Shown here piece after piece: positions 9,500-17,250 of a DNA stretch of 35,418 nt. Position 1 is the first letter of the stretch. Each line of letters starts with the position of its first letter. Where the stretch lies: the NCBI GenBank assembly GCA_013153595.1, contig JAADEC010000081.1, positions 1 to 35,418 of the forward strand. The letters are read 5' to 3'. The translations under genes and the position numbers were made by a program. The DNA is from Thermococci archaeon (GTDB taxonomy: Archaea; Methanobacteriota_B; Thermococci; Thermococcales; Thermococcaceae). The notes beneath the pieces were generated by a model that ran no database searches, was not told the origin of the DNA, and worked only from the letters and a program-made list of their open reading frames with translations.

Positions 9500-9964
9500 C
9501 TAATCCGCCCCGTTCTCCAGCCTCACCTCGGCGTAGCTCCTCGGGTCCTCCCACACCCTCACGGTTATCGAACTCACGTTCTCACCCGCCTTCTCGGCTA
9601 TCCTCTCGGCCACCCACTCCGCTATGTACTCGGCGGTCACGTTGGGCTTGTCTATGACAACCACTTCCTCCTCTGGTAGCTCAAACCGCTTCCCGTTGAC
9701 CTCAACCACCACGATTTCACCGCTCCTCCTGACCCACTCCTCGCTGACTATGAACCTGTGGTCAAGGAGCTTGACGAGGTTGCTCAGGTGGTTAAAGTCG
9801 AAGATCATGCCGTACTCGTTCAGCTCCCCCTCCACCTCAACGTCTATCCTGTAAGTGTGGCCGTGAAGCCTGAGGCACTTGCTCTCGTAGGGCAGGCTGA
9901 GGAGGTGGCTGCTGTCGAAGTCCTTGCTCCAGCTTATCCTCCTAACCACCGGTCGGAACGTCAT
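9500..9964 (-). CDS. 6-pyruvoyl-tetrahydropterin synthase / QueD family protein
   Basis: SHLLSLPYESKCLRLHGHTYRIDVEVEG (CxxxHGH), MIFDFNHL, LDHRF and TAEYIAEWV motifs. Confidence 0.85.
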   Translation of the reverse strand: MTFRPVVRRISWSKDFDSSHLLSLPYESKCLRLHGHTYRIDVEVEGELNEYGMIFDFNHLSNLVKLLDHRFIVSEEWVRRSGEIVVVEVNGKRFELPEEEVVVIDKPNVTAEYIAEWVAERIAEKAGENVSSITVRVWEDPRSYAEVRLENGAD

Positions 9965-9988
9965 GGTCAGGGTTTGGAGGGAGACGTT

Positions 9989-10768
9989 TTAACCGTTTTC
10001 CTCGGCCGGGATCCTCAGGGTGTACTTCCTGCTGAACCTCTCGAAGCCCTTGAAACGGCCGAGCTTCAGCTCCCTGATGGCCCCATCAACGTCGACGACC
10101 TTCATTCCCGCCACGTGGGTAACGCCGCTCCCCTTTAGAAGATCAGGGTGAAGTTGCCCGGTCGGGCCCGTCAGGACAATAAGCTTCGCCCTTCTGGCCC
10201 TGTCGACTATGAGGTCGAGCGTGCCGTTAACGAGGCAGGTGGCGCTGGCTATAACAGCGTCAACCTCAGGTAGGAGCCAGTACTCGAGGGCGTCGCTCAG
10301 CGTGCTCCTGTCCCAGAGCTTCGAGTTCCTCTCGAAGACGTAGGCCTCGATGCCAGCGTCTCTGATGGCCCTGACCACGGGGGGCATGTTGCCCACCACC
10401 GCCACCTTCTCCGGCTCGGCCTCGGTTATCAGCTCAACCGCGTCCCGCCACTCGGCGTCCCCGGGGTCGAAGTAGTACTGGGAGATGGCGTTCACGGCGG
10501 CCAAACCGAGGGTTCTCTCGATCACGTTCAGGCTGTCGAGTCGCTCAACGAACGATTCAACCGTCGGTTCCTCTATGGAATTGCCGTACGTCTGAACCTC
10601 CTCCGGCAGGGTCATGGCCACCCCAAGAGACCTTCCCCGAGAACCCCTGACCAGAACCCACGTGTACGGGAGGGCGAAAGAGAAGTCAACGAGCTCGAGT
10701 TCCCCGTCCACGTCCAGCATCCTCAGAGCACGTTCCTTCACGGTTCGGAGTATCATCCAACCACCCAC
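9989..10768 (-). CDS. DUF364 (Rossmann-like, putative metal-chelation) domain protein
   Basis: VAVVGNMPPVVRAIRDAGIEAYVFERN...VDAVIASATCLVNGTLDLIVDRARRAKLIVLTGPTGQLHPDLL pattern of DUF364. Confidence 0.75.
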   Translation of the reverse strand: MGGWMILRTVKERALRMLDVDGELELVDFSFALPYTWVLVRGSRGRSLGVAMTLPEEVQTYGNSIEEPTVESFVERLDSLNVIERTLGLAAVNAISQYYFDPGDAEWRDAVELITEAEPEKVAVVGNMPPVVRAIRDAGIEAYVFERNSKLWDRSTLSDALEYWLLPEVDAVIASATCLVNGTLDLIVDRARRAKLIVLTGPTGQLHPDLLKGSGVTHVAGMKVVDVDGAIRELKLGRFKGFERFSRKYTLRIPAEENG

Positions 10769-10841
10769 CGGAGTTGAAGGCTGAACCCTTAAATGGTACC
10801 GCTCGTCGGCTGCCTGTTAGGCTAACCGAAAAGTTTATAAG

Positions 10842-10855
10842 TGTGCATATGCACA
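10842..10855. promoter_or_regulatory. Perfect 14-bp palindrome TGTGCATATGCACA just downstream of a TATA box (candidate operator)
   Basis: Read directly. TATA-like TTTATAA at 10834-10840; CDS start at 10876. Confidence 0.6.
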
Positions 10856-10875
10856 TAATTATCGAGGTGATGAGA

Positions 10876-11484
10876 ATGAGGATAGCGATACCGACCAACA
10901 CGGGTGGGCTTGAGGACACCGTTGCCCCGGTGTTCGGAAGGGCCCAGACTTTCACGATAGTGGATGTGGACGAGAACGGCGAGGCCAAGGAGGTCAAGGT
11001 CATTCAGAACCCGGCCATGAACGCGGCAGGGGGAGCGGGCCCCATGGCCATACAGACACTGCTCAACGAAGGAGTTGAGGCAATAGTCGCACCGCAGCTC
11101 GGTCCGAACGCCGCCATGGCGGCACAGGCGGCAGGTCTGAGGGTCTACACGGTCGCTCCGGGAAGCCCTGTGAAGGAAGCCATAAATGCGGCCGGAGGCG
11201 CGCCTGCCCAAGGACCCGCAGGAGCCGGAACCTACCCTGCGTACGGTCCGGTGTATGGTCCCGCCTACGGCCCGGCGTACGGTCCTGCCAGCGCTCAGTA
11301 CCCGGCTCCCGTACCCACCCGGGGTTACGGACCCGGATGGGGACGCGGATGGGGCCGTGGCTTCGGACGCGGTTTCGGACGTGGCTGGGGCAGAGGCGGA
11401 AGAGGCTGGGGAGCAAGGCTCGGCTACTGCCCATGGACAGGAATGCCGAACAGGAGAAACCGCAGGTTTTACGGATGGTGGTGA
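10876..11484 (+). CDS. NifX/NifB-type (dinitrogenase iron-molybdenum cofactor binding) domain protein with Tyr-Gly-Pro and Gly/Arg-rich C-terminal tail
   Basis: MRIAIPTNTGGLEDTVAPVFGRAQTFTIVDVD...GPMAIQTLLNEGVEAIVAPQLGPNA. Tail has YGPVYGPAYGPAYGPA then GWGRGWGRGFGRGFGRGWGRG. RBS GAGGTGAT. Confidence 0.85.
   Translation: MRIAIPTNTGGLEDTVAPVFGRAQTFTIVDVDENGEAKEVKVIQNPAMNAAGGAGPMAIQTLLNEGVEAIVAPQLGPNAAMAAQAAGLRVYTVAPGSPVKEAINAAGGAPAQGPAGAGTYPAYGPVYGPAYGPAYGPASAQYPAPVPTRGYGPGWGRGWGRGFGRGFGRGWGRGGRGWGARLGYCPWTGMPNRRNRRFYGWW
11239..11289 (+). repeat. In-frame tandem repeat encoding (Y-G-P-x)n
   Basis: Near-identical 12-nt units (taCGGTCCGGtg/taTGGTCCCGcc/taCGGCCCGGcg/taCGGTCCTGcc). Confidence 0.7.
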
Positions 11485-11581
11485 GGACACTTTGGTTTTT
11501 TCGTTCCTCTGTTTTACCACACCAACATCCAAAAGCCAAAGCTTAATTTAACTTAAGTCAATTCAGGTCGAGGTGATTGAT

Positions 11582-12055
11582 ATGAAGGTGCTTGTTCCAA
11601 CCATCAGGGGAGGACTGGACGACAACGTGGCGGGGATGTTCGCGAGGGCACCCACGTTCACGCTTGTGGAGGTTGATGAGAGCGGAAACGTTAAGGACGT
11701 TCAGGTGATCCAGAACCAGGCCGCACAGGCCGCGAGGGGTGCGGGAATTCAGGTCGCACAGCTGTGCATAGATCTGGGAGTGGACGCCGTTATAGCCCCG
11801 AGCGTGGGGCCGAACGCGGCTGGAGCGCTCTCACAGGCGGGAATCAGGATGGTCTCGGCGCCGCCAACGCTCACTGTCAGGCAGGCAGTTGAAGCGTTTC
11901 TGAAGGGCGACCTCCAGAGCGGCCCTGTGCAGGGCCCAGCGGCAGGTTTCGGTCAGGGAATGGGACGCGGCATGGGTAGAGGAATGGGAAGAGGCCGCGG
12001 AATGGGAAGAGGTGGCGGCAGAGGAGGCTCTGGAAGGGGCCGAGGAGGCTGGTGA
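11582..12055 (+). CDS. NifX/NifB-type domain protein, paralogue of the preceding gene, with Gly/Arg/Met-rich tail
   Basis: MKVLVPTIRGGLDDNVAGMFARAPTFTLVEVDESGNVKDVQVIQN, colinear with the preceding protein; tail GQGMGRGMGRGMGRGRGMGRGGGRGGSGRGRGGW. RBS GAGGTGAT. Confidence 0.85.
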   Translation: MKVLVPTIRGGLDDNVAGMFARAPTFTLVEVDESGNVKDVQVIQNQAAQAARGAGIQVAQLCIDLGVDAVIAPSVGPNAAGALSQAGIRMVSAPPTLTVRQAVEAFLKGDLQSGPVQGPAAGFGQGMGRGMGRGMGRGRGMGRGGGRGGSGRGRGGW

Positions 12056-12078
12056 CCTCCGGCCACCATTATTGCTGT

Positions 12079-12507
12079 TTAGTCCTCCAACTTCTCGGCA
12101 TCCCACAGGCTGAGGTTGTTCTCACGTGGTTTTCTCTCGAGAACGCCTCCCTTGAGCTCCTGTATGAACACCTCCATCACGAACGTCTCTCCGCTGACGA
12201 GATGACCCCCGTATAACCTTCCGTCCTGGTCCCCGAGGGCCACATGGATGTGCGCGAAGGGCTTTCCATCCTTAACGCTCACGTTCCCCGTTAGGGAAAC
12301 AACCTCGTAGTCCCCTTTCAGGGCTATGTTCCTGTAACCACCCTCGTCGCGATCGAAGTACGCCACTACGGGATCCCTTATGGATCCTATGGCGCTGATC
12401 GTTCCGAGCATGATGCCCTTCTTCTCCAAGAACCTCGTCAGGTACCCGACTATCTCCTCCCCCTCATCAACCCTGAATAGAAAGCTCCTTCCGGTAGATA
12501 CCTCCAT
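12079..12507 (-). CDS. PCC/DPC (DUF296) domain protein
   Basis: FLEKKGIMLGTISAIGSIRDPVVAYFD...GNVSVKDGKPFAHIHVALGDQDGRLYGGHLVSGETF. Start probably ATG 12507; ORF extends to 12534. Confidence 0.8.
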   Translation of the reverse strand: MEVSTGRSFLFRVDEGEEIVGYLTRFLEKKGIMLGTISAIGSIRDPVVAYFDRDEGGYRNIALKGDYEVVSLTGNVSVKDGKPFAHIHVALGDQDGRLYGGHLVSGETFVMEVFIQELKGGVLERKPRENNLSLWDAEKLED

Positions 12508-12574
12508 GGCGATCACGCCGGAAACTGCACCCAAACTTATTTTAGGTTTTTCCTGGAGTTACTCCGGTGGTACC

Positions 12575-13366
12575 ATGCTGAGCGTGGATCTCTCCGGAAG
12601 GCTCGCATTCACAACCGCGTCGAGCAGGGGGATAGGCTTTGGGGTTGCAAGGGTGCTCGCAAGAGCAGGAGCCGACGTTGTACTGCTCTCACGGAACGAG
12701 GAGAACCTCCGGAAAGCCCGGGAAAAGATCAAAGCAGAGAGCGACGTGGAGGTTAGCTACATAGCGGCGGATCTGACGAAAAGGGAGGATCTCGAGAGAA
12801 CGGTGGAGGAGCTCGGGGACATCGGAGAACCCGACGTGTTCTTCTTCTCCACGGGCGGCCCAAAGCCCGGCTACTTCATGGAGATGGGCATGGGGGACTG
12901 GGAGGAGGCGGTCGATCTCCTGCTGTACCCCGCGGTTTACCTGACCAAGGCTCTCGTTCCTGCTATGGAGCGGAGGGGCTTTGGCAGGATAGTGTACTCA
13001 ACCAGCGTCGCCATACGGGAGCCCATACCCAACATCGCCCTCAGCAACGTCGTCAGAATTTCGATGGCCGGCCTGGTGAGAACCCTCGCCAAAGAGCTCG
13101 GTCCGAAGGGGATAACAGTCAACGGGATCATGCCGGGCATCATAGAGACGGAAAGAATGATCCAGCTCGCAAGGGACAGAGCCAGGAGGGAGGGCAAATC
13201 CGTTGAGGAAGCCCTGAGGGACTACACGAGGCCCGTGCCCCTGGGCAGACTGGGGAAACCTGAGGAAATAGGGTACCTCGTCGCCTTTATCGCCAGCGAT
13301 CTCGGCTCCTACATAAACGGTGCCATGATACCCGTGGACGGCGGAAGGCTGAGTTCTGTGTTTTGA
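12575..13366 (+). CDS. Short-chain dehydrogenase/reductase (SDR) family protein, atypical active site
   Basis: SGRLAFTTASSRGIGFGVARVLARAGADVVLLSRN, FFSTGGP, GITVNGIMPGIIETE, GRLGKPEEIGYLVAFIASDLGSYINGAMIPVDGG. ATG 12575 is in frame with the tracked ORF. Confidence 0.88.
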   Translation: MLSVDLSGRLAFTTASSRGIGFGVARVLARAGADVVLLSRNEENLRKAREKIKAESDVEVSYIAADLTKREDLERTVEELGDIGEPDVFFFSTGGPKPGYFMEMGMGDWEEAVDLLLYPAVYLTKALVPAMERRGFGRIVYSTSVAIREPIPNIALSNVVRISMAGLVRTLAKELGPKGITVNGIMPGIIETERMIQLARDRARREGKSVEEALRDYTRPVPLGRLGKPEEIGYLVAFIASDLGSYINGAMIPVDGGRLSSVF

Positions 13367-13370
13367 TGGC

Positions 13371-14069
13371 TCAGGTCCTCTTGCCCCACGGCTCGCTTTT
13401 CCTTTTACTTACGTAGACCTTGGGCTCGAACCCCTCGATGGGGCTCTTCAGGATGGCAAGCGTCTCGGAGTACCCCTCTTCGGATATCATGCCCCTCGTC
13501 AGCAGATAGTACTCACTCATGCTCACGAGCCACGCGTGAAGCGGCTTGGGAAGAATCTCGTACTTCTCTATCAGGATCGTGTGATAGTTGTACTTCCTCG
13601 TGAGCTTGTCGGTGGCTATGGCGGTCGCCATTATGAACCTCTTCAGGGCCTGCTCCCCCATGAGTTCGTACAGGCCGTCTATGGTGGCCAGAACCCCCAC
13701 AGCGTTCCTCAGGTCGTAGAGAGTCTCAACTTCCTGCATGACGGAGTGAAACTTGGGGACGAGGGTCTCCTCCGTAACCTTGCCGACGTCGTATATGTAG
13801 GGCTTATTGCAGCGCTCCGGAAACAGGTTGACCACGACCAGATTCCCCTTCATGCCGTACCTGTCCATGTCAAGACCCGCCACGTGGGCCCGGTAGAACA
13901 CCTTGCTCATTGGGAGTATCGTGTTGACGAAGACACCGAACCTTCCCTCTGCAACCTCCCTCTTGAACATCTCAAGGGCGAACTTCCAGCCCGTGCTGTA
14001 CTGATCGTAGGAAACCAGAATGAAACTCCCGTTGGGAATCCCACCCAGGTATTGCTCAAGGTGTTCCAT
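13371..14069 (-). CDS. DUF257-like protein (Thermococcales-type, RecA/KaiC-like fold possible)
   Basis: LGGIPNGSFILVSYDQYSTGWKFALEMFKREVAEGRFGVFVNTILPMSKVFYRAHVAGLDM resembles DUF257. Confidence 0.6.
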   Translation of the reverse strand: MEHLEQYLGGIPNGSFILVSYDQYSTGWKFALEMFKREVAEGRFGVFVNTILPMSKVFYRAHVAGLDMDRYGMKGNLVVVNLFPERCNKPYIYDVGKVTEETLVPKFHSVMQEVETLYDLRNAVGVLATIDGLYELMGEQALKRFIMATAIATDKLTRKYNYHTILIEKYEILPKPLHAWLVSMSEYYLLTRGMISEEGYSETLAILKSPIEGFEPKVYVSKRKSEPWGKRT

Positions 14070-14141
14070 TGATGTATCCCCTGAGTGGATAGAGCAGCAG
14101 TCTTAATATACCTATTGGTTGATAATGAGTGGGTGATCACC

Positions 14142-14708
14142 GTGGATAAGTCGAGGTTGGTGGCCGGGACGCTCGGGCCGATCGTTGCCATGACTGGGAT
14201 CGGAACGGCAGCGTACATAAACCGGTCCTGGTGGCACTTTACGGAAAACGCCATAAGCGACCTTGGGAAGGTTGGTCTGCCAAGGAACTACGTGCTCAAC
14301 GTCTCATTCGTCATCGCTTCGGCGTTGATGCTGTACTGCATATCCGGATGGAAGACGAGGAACGTTGTGGAGAGGACCGGAGTGGTGATATTTGGAATCG
14401 GTGTGGCCTTTCTGGCCCTCATAGGGATATTCCCCGAGGGGACCCCTCCCCACCACGCCATCAGCTGGGCGTTCTTCATAGTTTCGAGCGTTGGCCTCGT
14501 AGTGGCCGGCGTTGGCATGGAACTGTCGGGGGATTCCGGGATGGGAGTGTTCTCCGTGTCGCTCTTTGCGGCGCTCTGGGGAATAGCGGTATGGGCGATG
14601 AAGAGCTTTAGGGGAATAGCCCCCGCCGAGATGACGGGAGCGCTCGGTATGATACTCTGGTACTACACAGCCCTCTACCTGAAGGCAAGGGGCGCCGACG
14701 GTGGTTGA
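14142..14708 (+). CDS. DUF998-like integral membrane protein
   Basis: Several hydrophobic segments; WWHFTENAISDLGKVG and FPEGTPPHHAISWAFF typical of DUF998. GTG 14142 preceded by GGTGATC. Confidence 0.7.
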   Translation: MDKSRLVAGTLGPIVAMTGIGTAAYINRSWWHFTENAISDLGKVGLPRNYVLNVSFVIASALMLYCISGWKTRNVVERTGVVIFGIGVAFLALIGIFPEGTPPHHAISWAFFIVSSVGLVVAGVGMELSGDSGMGVFSVSLFAALWGIAVWAMKSFRGIAPAEMTGALGMILWYYTALYLKARGADGG

Positions 14709-14792
14709 GAAACGTGGGTGAAGAAGAAGCATGACCAAAACTTTAAAAGTCAACCCCTAAAGCTTAACGTAGAACTTTTGAGGGGTGATAAC

Positions 14793-15329
14793 ATGAACCC
14801 GTTCCATGATATAGAGCCTGGACCGGACGTTCCGGATGTTGTGTACGCGGTTATCGAGATACCGAGGGGGAGCAGAAACAAGTACGAGCTTGACAAGAAG
14901 TCCGGACTGATAAAGCTGGACAGAGTCCTTTACAGCCCGTTCTTCTACCCGGTTGACTACGGCATAATACCCAGGACGTACTACGACGACGGGGACCCGT
15001 TCGATATAATGGTCCTCATGAGGGAGCCCGTCTACCCGCTGACGATAATAGAGAGCCGTCCCGTTGCCCTGTTCAAGATGAACGACTCCGGGGATAAGGA
15101 CTGGAAGGTCCTGGCGGTTCCGGTTGACGATCCGTACTACAAGGACGTCCACGACGTTGACGACCTCCCGGAGCACCTGCTGAAGGAGATAGCACACTTC
15201 TTCCAGCGCTATAAGGAGCTCCAAGGAAAGGAGGTCAAAGTTGAGGGATGGGGCAACGCCGAAGAGGCTAAGAAGGAAATCCTGAGGGCAATTGACATGT
15301 ACAAAGAGAAGTTCGGCGGGGGTCAGTGA
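14793..15329 (+). CDS. ppa: Inorganic pyrophosphatase
   Basis: [76 protein letters not shown]. Confidence 0.95.
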   Translation: MNPFHDIEPGPDVPDVVYAVIEIPRGSRNKYELDKKSGLIKLDRVLYSPFFYPVDYGIIPRTYYDDGDPFDIMVLMREPVYPLTIIESRPVALFKMNDSGDKDWKVLAVPVDDPYYKDVHDVDDLPEHLLKEIAHFFQRYKELQGKEVKVEGWGNAEEAKKEILRAIDMYKEKFGGGQ

Positions 15330-15359
15330 CCCCCTCTCCTCCTGCCGGGAGGCCAGCTC

Positions 15360-15914
15360 ATGTACAGACTGCTTAAGGTTAGGGACGTCGTCAGGATACC
15401 TCCGAGGATGTTCACCATGGACCCAAAGGAGGCCGCCAAGAGCATACTCAGGGAGACCTACGAGGGTTGGTACGACAAGGAAGAGGGTGTCATACTCGCC
15501 GTCATGGAGGTTGAGGAGATAAAGGAGGGAATAATAGTCCACGGGGACGGGGCGACCTACCACGAGGTAACGTTCACTGTGCTGACCTGGAAGCCCTTCA
15601 AGGACGACGTGGTTGAGGGAGAGGTAGTAGATGCAGTTCCTTACGGGGCCTTCATCCGCATAGGACCGATGGACGGCCTGGTTCACGTCTCACAGCTGAT
15701 GGACGACTACGTCGTCTTCGACGAGAAGAACAGGCAGTTCCTCGGAAAAGAAAGCAGACGGGTCCTGAAGGTCGGAGACCACGTCAGGGCGAGGATAATA
15801 TCCATAAGCGCCAAGAGCAGAAAGGTCAGGGACAACAAGATAAGCCTCACCATGAGACAGCCGGGCTTGGGGAAGCTTGAGTGGATAGAGGCTGAGAAGA
15901 AGAAAGAAAACTGA
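15360..15914 (+). CDS. rpo7: DNA-directed RNA polymerase subunit E' (Rpo7)
   Basis: MYRLLKVRDVVRIPPRMF plus S1 domain VEGEVVDAVPYGAFIRIGPMDGLVHVSQ. Confidence 0.93.
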   Translation: MYRLLKVRDVVRIPPRMFTMDPKEAAKSILRETYEGWYDKEEGVILAVMEVEEIKEGIIVHGDGATYHEVTFTVLTWKPFKDDVVEGEVVDAVPYGAFIRIGPMDGLVHVSQLMDDYVVFDEKNRQFLGKESRRVLKVGDHVRARIISISAKSRKVRDNKISLTMRQPGLGKLEWIEAEKKKEN

Positions 15915-15926
15915 GGGGGAGCGGCA

Positions 15927-16127
15927 ATGAAGGAAAGGGCATGCAGGCACTGTCATTACATAACAACCGAGGATAGATGCCCGGTTTGCGGGAGCAGGGA
16001 TCTCAGCGACGAATGGTTCGACCTCGTTATAATCATGGACATAGACTCCAAGATAGCAAGGAAACTGAGGGAGAGCATTCCCGCGGCTGCGAGGGTTCCC
16101 GGGAAGTACGCGGTAAGGGTAAGATGA
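15927..16127 (+). CDS. spt4: Transcription elongation factor Spt4 (RpoE'')
   Basis: MKERACRHCHYITTEDRCPVCGSRDLSDEWFDLVIIMD; directly downstream of rpo7. Confidence 0.92.
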   Translation: MKERACRHCHYITTEDRCPVCGSRDLSDEWFDLVIIMDIDSKIARKLRESIPAAARVPGKYAVRVR

Positions 16128-16137
16128 GAGATGAGAG

Positions 16138-16683
16138 ATGAACGTCCGCTTCGTACTCACCCCAGAACTCAGGCGGGAGCTTAAGAAACCCCTCGGGACT
16201 CTCATAAGGGGGGAGCTACCCTCACCATACGGGAGGATAATGGGTATTCTGAAGAGCGCCCCGGCCGTGATAACGGTCGGTGATGTGGTGACCGAGAACA
16301 CCATGAAGGCGGGGATAACGCCGGATCTGGCGATCTACGACGGAAGAACCAAGAGGAAGGAGCATGAATTTGAGCCAGAAAAGGACGATAACACCATCCT
16401 GATCGACATAGTCAATCCCCCCGGAACCATAACGTATCAGCTGCTGACGGCCGTCAGGGACGCTTTAAGGGAGCATAAAAAGCGGGGCAGGAACGTCTAC
16501 ATAAGGGTTCACGGGGAGGAGGATCTGGCGGCGATACCCGCGGTCATCTACGCCCCCTACGGTGGTGTTGTGCTCTACGGTCAACCCGATGAAGGGGTAG
16601 TGCTTATAAGGGTGACACCCGAATGCAAGCGCAGATGCGCCAAGATACTTGCCAGCATGGAGGTGGTTGAAGATGGAGGTTAG
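16138..16683 (+). CDS. GTP-dependent dephospho-CoA kinase (DUF359 family)
   Basis: DUF359 pattern [36 protein letters not shown]...NPPGTIT; conserved spt4-DUF359-S24e context. Confidence 0.85.
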   Translation: MNVRFVLTPELRRELKKPLGTLIRGELPSPYGRIMGILKSAPAVITVGDVVTENTMKAGITPDLAIYDGRTKRKEHEFEPEKDDNTILIDIVNPPGTITYQLLTAVRDALREHKKRGRNVYIRVHGEEDLAAIPAVIYAPYGGVVLYGQPDEGVVLIRVTPECKRRCAKILASMEVVEDGG

Positions 16684-16966
16684 GGTTACAGAGGTCAAGG
16701 AGAACAAGCTCCTTGGGAGGAAGGAGATCTACTTTGAGGTTATCCACGAGGGGGAACCCACTCCCTCAAGGGACGACGTAAAGGGGAAACTCGTAGCGAT
16801 GCTCGATCTTAACCCCGAGACCACTGTGGTTCAGTACATAAGGAGCTACTTCGGAAGCCACGTCAGCAGGGGCTACGCCAAGGCCTACGACGATAGGGAG
16901 AGGATGATGTACATAGAGCCCGACTACGTCCTCATGAGGGAGGGCTTCCTGAAGAAGGAGGAGTGA
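16673..16966 (+). CDS. rps24e: 30S ribosomal protein S24e
   Basis: [74 protein letters not shown]. Confidence 0.95.
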   Translation: MEVRVTEVKENKLLGRKEIYFEVIHEGEPTPSRDDVKGKLVAMLDLNPETTVVQYIRSYFGSHVSRGYAKAYDDRERMMYIEPDYVLMREGFLKKEE

Positions 16967-16988
16967 GTTAAAAACGGAGGGACGCGAG

Positions 16989-17174
16989 ATGGCGAAGAAG
17001 GGAAAGGGAACTAAGAGAACTTCCAAGAAATGGAAGATGTACGTTGTGAAGGATGGAAAGATCGTCAGCAAGCACCGCCACTGCCCGAGGTGCGGGCCCG
17101 GCGTCTTCATGGCAGAGCACAAGGACCGCTGGAGCTGCGGCAGGTGCGGGTACACAGAATGGAAAAAGAAGTGA
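16989..17174 (+). CDS. rps27ae: 30S ribosomal protein S27ae
   Basis: [45 protein letters not shown]. Confidence 0.95.
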   Translation: MAKKGKGTKRTSKKWKMYVVKDGKIVSKHRHCPRCGPGVFMAEHKDRWSCGRCGYTEWKKK

Positions 17175-17250
17175 AGGTCAGGCTTGAGTTTGGTTTCCCT
17201 TAGGGTTCTGTTCCCGGTTCGTTGGGTTTGTTTTTCAATCTTCCTCAGCT

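Noticed and set aside
11239-11418. Short-unit DNA repeats as a possible CRISPR or minisatellite
   Set aside because: The repeats are in-frame codon repeats of the protein tail, without spacer architecture.
10822-11551. ORFs on both strands overlapping the NifX-like gene (e.g. 10822-11532 minus, 11186-11551 plus)
   Set aside because: They arise from the GC-rich repeat tail read in other frames; the NifX-like frame has the RBS, promoter and conserved domain.
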